Translations under genes and position numbers: made by a program | Shown here: positions 33,346 to 45,140 of the stretch, piece by piece | Layout of the letters: the number at the start of each line of letters is the position of its first letter | Position numbering within the stretch: position 1 is the first letter of the stretch | DNA from: Cyrtodaria siliqua | Taxonomy: Eukaryota; Mollusca; Bivalvia; Adapedonta; Hiatellidae | Assembly (NCBI GenBank): GCA_037043455.1 | Contig: JAWPHD010000003.1 | Location: forward strand, 62,001-126,000 | DNA: 64,000 nt | Reading direction: 5' to 3' | Notes under the pieces: model-generated | What the model saw: the letters and a program-made list of their open reading frames with translations, nothing else | What the model was told of the DNA's origin: nothing | The model's database searches: none

Positions 33346-34417
33346 GTAGGAAATGTTGAAACTTTCCTTTATACGTTTAAGCAACGCCTTTATGATAATG
33401 AGTTTCAGCTTTGGCATGAACGTGTAGAAAATTCATCCAGAGCGTTATGTTTCAGAGAAATAGTATCTTTTAACTACCAGTTCTTTCTTCAATGAGTAAA
33501 TATTCCAACATTTAGAATTGCAATGACTAGGTTTACTTAACTGTTTCATCGCATAGTCTAAATATTGAATCAGGTAGATGGCACAGACCACATAGTATTC
33601 CCCGTGACGAAAGAAAATGTATTACGTGTAATAAGCTTGAAGATGAGTATCATTTTATTTTAGAATGTTCTTTATTTAAAGACATACGTAAAATATACAT
33701 AAAAAAGTTTCTGGACAAGACCAAGTAGGTTTAAGCTAAAACAGTTATTTAGTAGCGAAAATGAAAATGTCATCAGAAATTTAAGTATGTATATCTTCAA
33801 ATGTTTTGAAGTAAAGAAACAGATTATTTGACCATGTAATGAAAATCTTCTTAATCCAAATTTGACATCCAATTAATGTAACTTTGTTTTATTGATCATA
33901 TATGCATGTTATTTAAGTCGCATATAATTGTAAATATGTAGGTAATTACATTTCCAACTTTAAAGTGTTATAACTACAGTTGTTTTTATATTAAACTAAT
34001 TTTGAATGGTGTCATTAGTTTGCAAATATAGCTAACATAAATACTATTTACAGCCGTTAATTACCCAGGTGGCGGTGCCGTACGGATGCAGTGAGCGCGT
34101 TAGGTATGGACAGACCAAATCACCAATCCTGCTGCATTTGTGGGGCACTACCACCTTGGGATTGTTATATTAATTCTGTTCGAAATGTTTTGCAATACGT
34201 TGTAACATCACAACAGTATCACCTTCTCCGTTATTTCTATTAATTAGGAATACAAATAATATAATATTATGTTTATAGCAGAAAAATGTTCATGTAAATA
34301 CTTAGAACTGTAAATATGTTTATTGCTATGTCATATGTTCTATGTATATACGCATGTGTATTATCTCACGGGCCTATGACCTATTGGTTTATGAATAAAA
34401 TCTTCTTCTTCTTCTTA
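33346..34417 (+). pseudogene. LINE 3' end inserted in the 425-bp repeat
   Basis: Frames include YTFKQRLYDNEFQLWHERVE, then RDERK, CITCNKLEDEYHFILECSLF, RPSRFKLKQLFSSENENVIR and the terminal FKCFEVKKQII. The CxxC...EDEYHF..C tail is that of a non-LTR retrotransposon. The 3' end reads GGGCCTATGACCTATTGG, TTTATGAATAAAATC and then (TTC)n at 34392-34417, a typical simple-repeat tail. The repeat sequence resumes directly afterwards. The RT domain is missing (5' truncation). Confidence 0.75.
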
Positions 34418-34419
34418 TA

Positions 34420-35300
34420 TTATTATAAATATACCCGTCTTTTCTTAATTATCATGACTTAATATGCTGTAAAATCCTTATTATGTTACATTATTTATCA
34501 CGACGATGTTACGTAACATGTTCTAAATATGTACGCTTATGTCACGCATGTAAAGAAGTTAATTCATACTTAAAAGCTTAAAAATACACTTCCGACTATG
34601 TAGCATATCACTTCAGGATGATGTGTAGGCTTATGTCGCATGAGTGCATGTTAACAAAACTGACTGACTACATCTACGGTGTACCATGAGCGTTATAAAT
34701 GTGTTAACGTTATCTTTGCTATTATGATCTCTTGTATTTTATTGTTATTTTGATGATGTGACGCACCATGTTATGAACATGAGCGTCTATGTCAGACATA
34801 TATATATATATTACCCTGTTGATATGGACTCCACCTATGGCGTTTTATATATATATTATTATAAATGTACCTGTGTTATTTTAAGTATCATGCTGCATAA
34901 TCATTATTATGTTACATTATTTATCACGACGATGTTACGTAACATGTTCTAAATATGACGCTTATGTCACGCATGTAAAAAAGTTAATTCATACTAAAAA
35001 GCTTAAATATACACTTCCGACTATGTAGCATATCACTTCAGGATGATGTGTAGCCTTATGTCGTATGAGTGTATGTCATTAACAAAACTGCCTGACTACA
35101 TCTGCGGAGTACCATAATCGTTGTAATTGTTTTTTCGTTATCTTAGCTAGTATGACATATTATGTTACATTGTCATTATGACGATGTGACGCACCACGTT
35201 ATGAACATAGAGCCTATGTCGGACATGTACATATATGACCCTGTTCATATGAACTCTACCTATGGCTTATTATATATATTATTACAAATGTATTTGTGTT
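34420..35300 (+). repeat. 425-bp tandem repeat, two units
   Basis: TTATTATAAATATACCCGTC at 34425, TTATTATAAATGTACC at 34855 and TTATTACAAATGTATTTG at 35276 mark unit borders. Each contains GTTACGTAACATGTTCTAAA, ACTTCCGACTATGTAGCATA and GTTATGAACATGAGCGTC. Confidence 0.85.
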
Positions 35301-35308
35301 TCTTGCTT

Positions 35309-35542
35309 TTTTTGTTAAATTTGAGTGGTGTCCTTCAATGCACTATTTTGGGCTTTAACTCCAGAGTTTGGATCAGAATTCCTACTCTTTTCAACACCCA
35401 TTAAACTGCCATATTTTGGTGGCAGTGTCATCTAATAGCTGCACATCCAATTTCAGACTCTGTTCATCTCACCTGCAACAACAATAAACATATCTGCCAA
35501 CAATTATTAAAAATATTTAAAACCGAAGAACACACTACTACC
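35309..35542 (+). repeat. 240-bp dispersed repeat, copy 2
   Basis: Partner of 31443-31682. Immediately followed by Penelope-like sequence. Confidence 0.8.
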
Positions 35543-35690
35543 GCTGCAACGGACACCTACAACACCAACCTAAAACTTTCTGCGACTAGGAATATCACAA
35601 CCTGTATTGTACGTAGATCTTGATATATACTTTCGGAATCAAAGGGGTCTGACGGATTTCCAGACTCATTTACAAAATGACATATGAATG
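35543..35690 (+). pseudogene. Short Penelope-like RT fragment
   Basis: CTGCGACTAGGAATATCACA and GGGGTCTGACGGATTTCCAG match 4765-4860; encodes the LRLGIS and GSDGFP blocks only. Confidence 0.6.
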
Positions 35691-35734
35691 ATGCTTCACT
35701 GATGCTTAATTATGAAAATATTGAGTTAAAAACG

Positions 35735-36641
35735 ACAACAGGGTGTAAATATTGATGAACATATGCAATGGAATAACCATTTTAAGACGATATCGTCATG
35801 TCTGTGGCTAATATCCAGAATATTCGAACATAGCTTATATACAACCTCATCTTAATTGTTGCTGTGTTATTTGGGGAAACTCTTCGAATACCAATGTATA
35901 TAGAATTTCAAAATTACAAGGAAGAGCATGATGCAAAATTATACAAGGTCATGCATATGTTAATCTTGATTAACTGCGCGTATTTCTCTAAATATGTTAT
36001 CATTCGAAGAAATGTTGTTTTCTTCAAAAAGCTAAAGGAATGTATAAAATAGCAAATCAATTGTCCCCGCAATATCTAAGCGACTTGTTTCATATGAGAG
36101 TAAATGAGCAAAATACTTCAATGAAACTGAGATCAATTACAAATATAAATTTCATAATACCTAAGCCAAATAACGAACTATTCAAAGGGAGCTTATCATA
36201 TTCTGGAACTTTAGTATGGTATAGTATTCCCCTCGAAATTACAAATTCTACATCATTGAAAATATTTTCCATCAAATGCTTTAAATGGGTAAAAAGTGAA
36301 AATCGAATCTTAATTTAGCATAGTCTAGTTTGCTTTTACATATTGTTAATTTCATGGATTAAAAGCCGTAATGATGTATACACTATACAAATGTGTCTGT
36401 GTTTATGTATCCATTGCAGTATGTTTATGTTTCATCTTGATTGATTGTAGACAGCGTTTCATTTTAAAAAATCACATTGTCATTATTCATACGTTTGCCT
36501 ACAGCTATTTAATAAATTGCGTTTATTTGTTGTATTATATTTGTAAATATGTTATTAAGAGGGCCTCAAGGAAGATTGGCTATGTCAATTGAGTCACCCT
36601 CTATAAATAAAGAAATTACTTACTTACTTACTTACTTATTT
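35735..36641 (+). pseudogene. CR1/L2-type LINE 3' end
   Basis: QGVNIDEHMQWNNHFKTIS, then PHLNCCCVIWGNSSNTNV, MYKIANQLSPQYLSDLFHMR, PKPNNELFKGSLSYSGTLVW. These match the C-terminal region of CR1/L2-like RTs (LGVxID..L.W..H, YL.Y..-xxWG, YLxxLF, K.SFSYxGxxxWN). The end is AATAAAGAAATTACTTACTT with (ACTT)n to 36641, a simple-repeat 3' tail. Several stops. Confidence 0.75.
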
Positions 36642-36880
36642 AGGTCTTAAATAATCTGCTTTTACTTTACACTCTTTCATTTACTCCATTGATACTATAT
36701 TACAGCACTGCTTAGTTGATATATATAATGAAAAAGTCATTTCTTGGTCAAGCAAAATTGAATAATATTATTTGATAAAATTATTTATTAGATCTAGATG
36801 TCTATGGGTGAAAGATAGGATTTCTAAGTGAAAGGAAATTAACTACGAACACAAAACATACTAACTTTGACGTTGAGTCA

Positions 36881-36970
36881 TGACGTCAGTAAAGTGTTGC
36901 TGACTTTGTAACGTACAGTATCATTGGTTGATGCATTGACAAGCGGAATTAGATATACAGTGTGTATATG
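36881..36970 (+). promoter_or_regulatory. Candidate promoter of gene B
   Basis: Upstream of the proposed first exon: a perfect CRE palindrome TGACGTCA (36881-36888), an inverted CCAAT box (ATTGG, 36923-36927) and TATA-like AGATATACAG / GTGTATATG (36951-36969), in a spacing normal for a core promoter. About 150 bp before the ATG; a 5' UTR intron is possible because TATGTTTCAG precedes the ATG by 19 bases. Sequence evidence only. Confidence 0.3.
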
Positions 36971-37118
36971 ACATTACATGAAGTCGTGATGTGCTCCAAA
37001 AGCATGAACTATGGCAACTACGTCGTTATTGTCTACCCTCCATTCAATTGTATAGGTTCATACAACGTCATACTTACCAAACAATGTTATATGTTTCAGA
37101 TAAAACCTACAACCTACA

Positions 37119-37198
37119 ATGGCGTCAAAGATTACCATAGAGACCGCTGACGGGTTGGGGAAGGCGGAATTCGCCTTTGTTCGAGGTTTCTCGTGCTC
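37119..37198 (+). CDS. Proposed first coding exon of sulfotransferase gene B
   Basis: ATG at 37119 (context CTACAATGGCG) opens MASKITIETADGLGKAEFAF then VRGFSC and two bases of a split codon, ending at a GTACGA donor (37199). The donor leaves phase 2, exactly what exon 42975-43087 needs; joined, the six exons total 927 bp (308 residues plus stop), a normal sulfotransferase length. The codons are GC-richer than the surroundings. The frame stays open to TAA at 37242-37244 if not spliced. The donor is weak and the N terminus is poorly conserved in this family, so this exon is a proposal; without it translation could start at ATG 43039. Confidence 0.45.
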
Positions 37199-37431
37199 GT
37201 ACGAATATTTTAATTTCATCATATCAGTGTTGGGTAGGGTGTAATACCAAATTCAATAACTAATAGTAATAATTGTATAATGTTTGAAATTATAGCACAT
37301 CATGAAGGGTTAGTTCAGTTTTGGTTCTATCACTCAGTATAGATCGATGACTGTGCGATGACCCGACATAGTGTGGCCCTATGATGACGTCTTCTAAATC
37401 CTGAAAGGGATGGTTACGTTGGATTTTCAAT

Positions 37432-39250
37432 TTTTAGCTCTACTAGCCGAAGGCCAGCAAGGCCGGTAGAGCTTATAGAATGTCGAGTTGTCCGTCGTCC
37501 GTACGTCGTCCGTCCGTCGCTAAGTTTTGTCTCGTTAAGACGATAGAGCCTTCATTTTTCATCCGATCTTAACAAAGCTTTACCAGATTGTTAATATCAA
37601 TGAAAGCTCAAACAAGTATGAAAACCAGCCAGATCGAACCAGTAACACTGGAGATATGGCCCTTGAATAAGTTAAAAATGCTATATTTTGCATTGTTAAG
37701 ATGATACGGCTTTAATTTTTCATCCGATCTTACCAAGGTTTATTAAGTTATTAATATTGGTGAAAGCACGAACAAGTTCGAAAACCAGCCAGATCGAACC
37801 GGTAACACCAGAGCTATGGATCTTGATTTAGTTAAAAGGCTATATTTTGCCTCGTTAAGACGATATGGCCTCCATTCTTCATCCGATCTTTACCAAACTT
37901 TAACATATTGTTAATACAATAAAAGCTTGAAACGTTTGAAAACCAGCTATATCGGACAAGGAACATAAGAGTTATGTGCCCTTGAATTATTGAAAAATGC
38001 CATTTTCAGCCTTGTGAACACTCTAGCGCATTCATTTTGCTTTCAATCTTTCCCAAACTTGGCCAGATTGTTGATATCAATGAACGCTCGGACGAGTTTG
38101 AAAACCAGCCAGATCGAACCTGTAACACGGGATTTATGGCCCTATTTCAATATTTGGTAATGTACACTGGAAACCCCAATGGTCGTGGGTTCAAATCTCG
38201 AACCTGTAACACGGGATTTATGGCCCTATTTCAATATTTGGTAATGTACACTGGAAACCCCAGTGATCGTGGGTTCAAATCTCATTGGATGCATATTTCT
38301 TTTGTATTTTATTTATTTATTTTTTGTTATTAATCTTTTTTTCTCATAAGAAACCTTGGTTCTTTTCCCTTTAATTGGGAGCTTAGGGGCACTTGTTGGA
38401 TCCGTTTTACATATAGTTATAGGGAAGAAATTCAAACATCTTCTTCTCAAAAACAACTTTACAAGAGATAAAGTTTTAATATTTTTTATTTATTATCAGG
38501 TTATGGATCCGCTACCAATTTTGTTCAAATAGTGACCCTGGGATCAAATTTGGCCCCGCCCTAATGTCACAGTTTTACATAGACTTCTATAGGGAAATCT
38601 TCAAAAATCTTCAAAAATCCCCTTCTCTGAAACAATAAGAGCCAAAGGTTTAATATTTTGTATTTTATTTACCATCAGCTTATTGTCTTCTACCAATTTT
38701 GTTCAAATGGTGACCCTGGCCTCGGGTCAAATATGGCCACTTATAAATCTTTTGTTCTGAAACTACAAGAGCTAAAAGTTTACTTTTTTGTATTTATGAT
38801 CAGCTTATGTTCCCCTAAAAGGTTTGTTCAAATGGTGACCCTGAGGTCTAATTTAGCTCGGCCCCAGGGATCACAGTTTTAGTGATATATAAGGAAATAC
38901 TTTAAAAATCTTCTTCTCTGAAACTACAAGAGCCAACGGTTTAATATTGTGTATTTACACTCAGCTTATGGCCTCTACCAAGCTTAAAGAAATGGTGACC
39001 ATGGGGTCAAATTTGGCCCCGCCCTTGGGTCACATGTCAAATTTGGTTTGAGTGTTTATATTAACGAAAGTTTAATTTGTTTTAAAGCTAGCCAAACTGA
39101 GCCAAATAATCCCTCCCCTATATCTTGATAATTGAATACACTTTATAAATAACTAGCTTGATATCTGACACATCCTTCTATTCTCACCCACCACCATACC
39201 CCACCATGGATACCATATAGCCAGTAGAGCGATACAGGCCCTCTGTCGCA
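37432..39250 (+). mobile_element. Large dispersed element with inner ~160-bp repeats
   Basis: Opens TTTAGCTCTACTAGCCGAAG and closes ATAGCCAGTAGAGCGATACA, short inverted ends. Left half: four 160-bp units (GTTAAGACGATANNGCCTTC at 37533, 37694, 37852 and about 38012; AAAACCAGCCAGATCGAACC). Right half: repeats of TGGTGACCCTGGGGTCAAAT, TTGGCCCCGCCC. An 82-bp exact tandem duplication lies at 38115-38283. I recall this type from bivalve genomes. No coding frame; intron 1 of gene B. Confidence 0.6.
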
Positions 39251-39499
39251 AGATGACCGTAGTGGTTGGGGGCTAACTCAGGAAAGAATCAATGACGGTG
39301 AATGCATTTACATAAGTTTAATGCAACTTTTAAAATATGTTAAAGATATATACAATTATCAAAAAAAAAGAAGCAAATACACAGATGAAATATGAAAAGA
39401 CTGTTCTCATAAACGTTTAAGACGTTCTTAGTATTTTCTCAAATACTAAATGTGTCGACTGATAATATTCGACACTGAAGAGTTGTTAAAGTTATAACA

Positions 39500-40310
39500 A
39501 TGTTGATCTATGATCTAGCGCGATAACTGTGATGCGCGAGAGCTCATGAATATGATGATGCGCGAATCCAATGGGTGATTGTCATCAAATGCCTTCTATA
39601 AGGGTTGATGACGCGATATAATGATTGTTAACCTCCACTGAGGTTGTGGATGATGTTCCTCCAGTGAGGACTGATAACGGGCCCACCTCGTGTCCCGGGG
39701 GTTGTCGATTCTATAACCTGGCCATGTTGCGCAGGTACGGGGACCGTCTCCACCGCTCTTAAACGTTATGTGTTGATTCTCGTATCGAATCACCTAAAGG
39801 GCTTACACACCCTCAAGGCTTATCTCCACTCCGGGAGGCTTATATCCAAACCTGGATAGCTTAGGCTGTAATTATACATACGTTTTAGATGTCGGTTGAT
39901 AAACATAACAATCTTGCATAATTATCATTACCCAAACACATCATTATTTAATAAATATATGTAAGCTGTACTAATGATGAGTAGCAATGTATACATATTC
40001 TACAACGCTATGTATACGCCATGTACGTCGCTGTTAACCAATGCCTCTAATACATGTAATATACAACGTTATCAAATCACTCGTATATTACACTCACTGA
40101 GTTATGCATGCACACATGTATGTCAACTAATGCCCATATTATACAACGCTATGTATACGCGTCGAACATTTATACTAGTCACTCATCTCATTGTTAACTA
40201 ATGCACCTAATATACAAAGTTATAAATTCAATCGTGTATTACAATCACTGAGTTATACGCCAACGTTAACTAATGTACCTATTATATAACGTTATCAAAT
40301 TAATATTGTT
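39500..40310. other. GC-richer block and AT-rich tandem units
   Basis: 39500-39850 is richer in GC (GTGTCCCGGGGGTTGTCG, GGTACGGGGACCGTC) without a coding frame I trust. 40030-40300 has four loose units around TTAACTAATGCACCTAATAT and ACAACGTTATCAAATCAC, 70-95 bp apart. 40310-40920 shows nothing I can name. Confidence 0.4.
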
Positions 40311-40925
40311 TTACAATTGATGATCAATTACAATAATTACATCTAATAAAGTAACTTCAAAATCATATGCTAGTCTCAAGTTAATGTTTGAGAAACATCA
40401 AAGCGAACCGGATGTCGTAACCGCCAACCAAGATGTCGCCGCCCACTGAATACAAATGTACGATAAAAGTTAATAAAATAAATACTGACCACATATTACC
40501 TGTGAATTTCGCCGTCCAACTCCTGCTCCAAACAAAGCAACTATCAAGCAATCCCCGCCAAAACTAGAAGACAATGGATTTTATAGCAAACCTTACGCCC
40601 AAACCATTATTTCCCCCGTTCAGTCCGTGACATACGTGGCTAAATTCGCAGTATTAAATTCTACACGAAAAGACCCTTACACAATTTTGCCTTTTAAGGA
40701 GATAGACCTATACTTTTACATGCATTAGCACAAAACTAAACCTATTAAACGCCTTCCGGACGCCACGTAAAATGTGCACGCTTTTTCGTGTTACCTGAAT
40801 ATATCATGAACATTGTGAATTTGGTTCAACTAAACAATGGATTAGGGTGTAACTAACAGGTGTTTACAAGAGCTGTGTAAGACCAATACGCTCTACCCGT
40901 GACATTTTGTGACACCCTCCTGGGC

Positions 40926-41460
40926 CTCTTGTTTCTTGTTGTGCCCTGAATGGTTTATTCTCATGTTGCTCTGGCTTCTACCAAGTCATTGGTCACCTGC
41001 TTGTACCAATTTAGTGAGCACCTGCTTGTACCAGGTCAGTGAGCACCTGCTTGTACCAAGTCAGTGAGCACCTGTTTGCACCATGTCAGTGAGCACCTGC
41101 TTGTACCAGGTCAGTGAGCACCAGCTTGTAATATGTCAGTTAGCACCTGCTTGTAACATGTCAGTGAAAACCTGCTTGTACCAGGTCAGTGAGCACCTAT
41201 TTGTACCAAGTCATTGAGCATCTGCTTGCACCAGGTCAGTGAGCACCTGCTTGTGCAAGTCAGTGAGCACCTGCTTGTACCATGTCAGTGAGCACCTGCT
41301 GGAGATTTCCTAGGCTTCCATTTGTTTTAATGGTTATATATAGCTAATGCCTCTTAGTGCTTCCTAGTACGTTAGAGGATATAGCTTATCGGGGATTTAC
41401 AAGATTATGTACACTGTCTCGTTTTATTGGGATGACAATAGGGTAAGAATTTTGTTTGAC
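40926..41460 (+). repeat. F2 copy carrying a 25-bp minisatellite
   Basis: F2 sequence (TGTGCCCTGAATGGTTTATT, CTCATGTTGCTCTGGCTTC) leads into about 13 units of GTCAGTGAGCACCTGCTTGT plus ACCAG (40976-41300), then F2 resumes (CCTAGGCTTCCATTTG, TACACTGTCTCGTTTTATTG). The ordinary F2 has the unit once (CCAAGTCATTGAGTACCTTC at 2618), so the array expanded within F2. Confidence 0.8.
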
Positions 41461-41689
41461 TTTTATACCTACATGAATTTAATAGCGCACCTTGTTATTA
41501 ATGTTCATTTATTTCAGACAAATCTATTTTTAAATGTACGTCTTCAAAAACAAGATAACAATATTGGAAAAATCACAAGACATTAAGATGCACGAATGTA
41601 ACGAGGAGATCGCTCACATGCCAAATTATCGGAACCAATCAGATTGCAAATCGCGACATTTGTTATATGCTATTTAATAAAAATCAGTA

Positions 41690-42420
41690 TAAAAGTCGAA
41701 CAGGAAATGCAGCTTTCACAGAACACAATAAACTCCAAAACACGCAAAACGACAAACATGAATAGCATCGTTAATAAGGAATAAAGGCGTTGTGTTTTGT
41801 TTGAATGCGTGTATTTCATTGGCTGTGTTTTGTGAAAGAGTTGACAATAGGGCTACCGCCATGAAACGGTCAGTGGCAAAAAAGGTCGCTGGGGATTTAA
41901 ACCAGGTTCTAGGGTGCACCAAACCTCACACTTACTCTACTGTCATCCCAATAAAACGGGAGGGTGTAAATAAAAAAATCCCCGCCATGAACTATTCTCT
42001 AACCAACAAGACAGCATTAATAGGCAATATAAGTAAAACACAAAGATGCTCGTGTATATATAAATACAAAAAACAATAGCCTAGAAAGCCACAAAGAAGG
42101 TACTTAATGACTTGGCAGAAGTCGGAGCAACAAGAGAATAAACTATTGAGGTCACGACAAGACAAGATTGCAGACAAACATTAAACGTCACCATCCTTTT
42201 GGACTTTAGGCAAACGTCATCATAGAGTCCACAGCCTGTCCGTCATCGCACAATTAAAGAGGAAAGCATACTGGCGAACTTTAAATGGGTCCACCACTAA
42301 GCATGCAGCGCGTTGCAAAATGATAGGGTCATAACCTCTTTTGATAAACCGTTCAACAAGTTTGTTATAACAAAGATAGTATGAAAGTGATCATGACCAA
42401 GACTCTTACGAATAAATACT
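41690..42420 (-). repeat. F2 plus Penelope-like C-terminal region, minus strand
   Basis: Read leftward from 42420: AAGAGTCTTGGTCATGATCA, GTTATGACCCTATCATTTTG and GGTGGACCCATTTAAAG (RT C terminus, compare 2340-2460), then the F2 3' part with ACGGTCAGTGGCAAAA, CCCGCCATGAAC and the end AAAAGTCGAACAGGAAATGC. Near-complete 3' end of one element. Confidence 0.75.
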
Positions 42421-42639
42421 GATAAAGGTGAAGTTTTTAAATCACGTCATCATAGAAGTCAGGTTGTGATAGTCCATATAATATGTACTGGGTTCGGTTC
42501 CATAAGCGTACGGCCAATTCAATTCATTAAATACAGAATATACTAATACTCCTTTCAGTGCTATCAATAGGTAAATGTAAGGTACACAATGAAACAAGGC
42601 GATGACGTAAACAAAAACGACACCTAACTGTATGTGCAC

Positions 42640-42900
42640 ATTTGCACTTACAAAAAAAGTATACAGGAGTGGAACAGGAAATATAGCATTCACAAAACAC
42701 AGCCAATGAAATACACGCATTCAAACAAAACACAACCAATCAAATACACGCATTCAAACAAACAAGTCTTACAATGATCAATAGAAACAAGGTGTGCATC
42801 AGGGGTATCGTCTTGAAAATGTCAGAGGTCAAACTTCCGCTGGGGGTTTAAACTAGGTTCTGGGTTTCATCAAACCTCACTCTTACTCTATTTCATTTCA
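42640..42900 (-). repeat. F2 copy next to gene B exon 2
   Basis: AAAAAAAGTATACAGGAGTG, GCATTCACAAAACACAGCC (duplicated AATACACGCATTCAAACAAA), then GGTCAAACTTCCGCTGG, AACTAGGTTCTGGG. Ends about 75 bp before the splice acceptor at 42974. Confidence 0.65.
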
Positions 42901-42974
42901 AGAGAATTAATACCGAATATAGTTGCCGTTTTGGTTGTTTGAAAATAGTTTGAAATAATACAATGCTATTTCAG

Positions 42975-43087
42975 AAAAATAAGTGAACAGAAAATTCCTG
43001 GACAAAATATATCAGCGCACTTGGAGAATGTTGGTAATATGGAAATACGAGAAGATGACGTATACCTGGCCGCCTTTCCAAAATCAG
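42975..43087 (+). CDS. Sulfotransferase gene B, PAPS-binding exon
   Basis: Acceptor TGCTATTTCAG, donor TCAG|GTATGT. Encodes, after one base of a split codon, KISEQKIPGQNISAHLENVG, NMEIREDDVYLAAFPKS and the first base of Gly. EIREDDVYLAAFPKSG is the conserved start of the sulfotransferase fold: a beta strand leading to the 5'-phosphosulfate-binding loop PKSGTHW. Frame is closed upstream by TGA/TAG (42940, 42946), so an upstream exon or the internal ATG at 43039 must supply the start. An alternative acceptor (GAACAG|AAA, 42991) would also be in frame but lacks a pyrimidine tract. Confidence 0.88.
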
Positions 43088-43553
43088 GTATGTTCTTGCA
43101 TAAGATTTTCATAGTATCAAAAACGCATACTTAGCAGTGTACTACACACAGAGTAGTACCCATTGTATTTTGCAGAATTTGATTTACTACGTTTAAAAGT
43201 CAACATTGATCAAGAAAATGTTAGTATCTCAAAGATTTTTCAAAATTACCCCCAATTTACATTAAAACTGTGATTTATTTAGTTTTACAAAACCTTTTTT
43301 CATCCAAAAAAATTGATGTTTGTGTTTGTATTCTGTTTATCAATGCCTTTCGTGATGTGTGCGTATTGGGATGAGCATTGATTTGAAAAGCGCTTCATGA
43401 TATGGATTGACTACACAGTTATGTGCGAAAAAGATATGATAAACAGCTTTAGAAAATGTCATTGAAAAAACATAAAACTATAGAATTGAAGATATTAACT
43501 ATATTTATATTAGTGTAACACCACCGGTTAACATATTTTGCTTTTTTAACCAG

Positions 43554-43883
43554 GTACCCACTGGTGCTGGGAAATCATTTTGATGTTGCAGAAAGGAAAG
43601 GCAGAATACGAAACCAACGTCAAAGAATTCGCATTTCTAGAATTTCGGGACCAAGATCATATGTCCACTATTCCGTCACCAAGAGTTTTAAATAGCCACT
43701 ATCCGGTAAAGCTTATCCCAAAGGGGATTGTGGAAAAAGGGGTCAAGATAATATACGTACAGCGCAATCCAAAAGACGTATTCGTTTCATATTATAATCA
43801 TTGTAAGAATTTAAATCATTTCGGAACCTTTACTTCGTCGTTTGGTGCGTTCTTGCAGCTTATGACGGGATCCCTTGGACTGT
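43554..43883 (+). CDS. Sulfotransferase gene B, catalytic exon
   Basis: 330 bp between TTTTTTAACCAG and the consensus donor GTAAGT. Completes Gly then THWCWEIILMLQKGKAEYET, continues through SPRVLNSHYPVKLIPKG, whose His is the expected catalytic base (KTHLP in vertebrate enzymes), and IIYVQRNPKDVFVSYYNH, whose Arg and Ser bind the 3'-phosphate of PAPS. Ends QLMTGSLGL plus one base. All key residues of a cytosolic sulfotransferase are present and the frame is intact. Confidence 0.93.
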
Positions 43884-44039
43884 GTAAGTATCGTCTAGTG
43901 TTTCCATCTACATTTATTTGCTAAAACTATCTTTCATTTCTCATTTAAATTGTTTGCTGTTTGAATATTTAATATTTTAAAGTGGAAACGTTTATTTGAA
44001 TTATGCTAGATTTAAAATGAAAAAAAATACATACTCTGT

Positions 44040-44690
44040 TGGTTGGTTGAATAAATGGTACTTGCTTTGTGGCTTTCTAGACTTTTTTTTTATATTATAT
44101 ATACATAATCATTTATGTGTTATACTTGAATTTCCTATTAATGCTACCTTGTTTGTTAGAGAATAGAACCTGGCGAGGATACATTACGTGATCCCGCCTT
44201 AATTCCATTAAGCGATGGGAAATCTTGTATTAGCAGGATTTTATAACAGATATTTCGAAAATAAAACACGTTTGAAAAACTATTTTACTGATTTTTTTTT
44301 AACCTGTTTAAAATTACCTATTAAATGTTTTAATTTTACAATATGCAAACCTCTTAAGCCTCAATTAAGGTTTTATTTCATACCCCAGCCAACCCCGGTT
44401 TCGCTTCTTGGAGAAGGGGTTGGATGGGGTATGAAAGTTAATACTCGGACCACGTAATGTCTATATTTACACTGTCCCGTTTTATCGGGATGACAACAGG
44501 GTACATGTAAGAGTGAGTTTTGATGCACACTAGAGCCTGATTTAAATCCCCAACTATTTTATGTTTGTAATGTCATATGTTGCATTTTAATCATCTTTGT
44601 AGTTGTTGTTTGTTTCTGTGCATGTTTGTGGTTGACTGAGGTCCTTGAATGCTACATTTCCCGACCGACCTTTGTATCTACCTTTACGTC
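44040..44690 (+). repeat. F2 copy split by a MITE
   Basis: F2 begins near TTGTGGCTTTCTAGAC and runs to GAACCTGGCGAGGAT (44180); it resumes with CTATATTTACACTGTCCCG at 44461 and ends near CGACCTTTGTATCTAC. Elsewhere F2 reads GGCGGGGATTTCTTTATTTA without a gap, so the MITE came later. Confidence 0.8.
44182..44459. mobile_element. MITE CATTACGTGGTCC, copy 3
   Basis: Ends CATTACGTGATCC and GGACCACGTAATG, interior as in 8251-8518 and 8721-9005. The 3' third can itself fold (CATACCCCAGCCAACCCC against GGGGTTGGATGGGGTATG). Confidence 0.88.
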
Positions 44691-44869
44691 ATGTTCAGCA
44701 CATTTAAGGACATATTTCCTAGTATTTCCCATCGCTACTTGCTCATTGAAAATTTGTTTATTGTTTATTTACTGACTGCATGCTCCATGACCGATCAACT
44801 CAGGTATATAAAATGAGGCCCGCTTGTAGTTTTTTCTTTGTGTTACATTGCCATATTAGATATCGTCTT

Positions 44870-45140
44870 GGGTAAGAAAGCTTAAAAAAAGAGTATGATA
44901 ATGGACCTTTGGAAACGGCCGAAAACGACACATACGAAATATTGCAGTCGTCTCGGTTTGATTGATACTGTTCATGAGCGGTAGTGAAATATGCTAGCTA
45001 CCGCTCACGCCCTCTAGCCCCGGGTTGAGCAGAACTCAATATTAATAAAATATATAGTACACAATTTTAACCATTCCGAAGATGGCATGCATATGGCGGT
45101 GGACATGGAGTTTATTGCTTCCCCATGGGGGTATGGTCCC
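44870..45140 (+). repeat. Repeat S2, copy 1
   Basis: AAAAAGAGTATGATAATGGA, CTCGGTTTGATTGATACTG, then a perfect 10-bp stem TGAGCGGTAG (44975) / CTACCGCTCA (44998), GGGTTGAGCAGAACTCAATA. Same architecture as S1. The following 45140-46430 has no feature I can name. Confidence 0.75.

Noticed and set aside
38115..38283. B-box-like GTGGGTTCAAATCTC strings as tRNA genes
   Set aside because: Part of an 82-bp tandem duplication in a dispersed repeat, with no A box.
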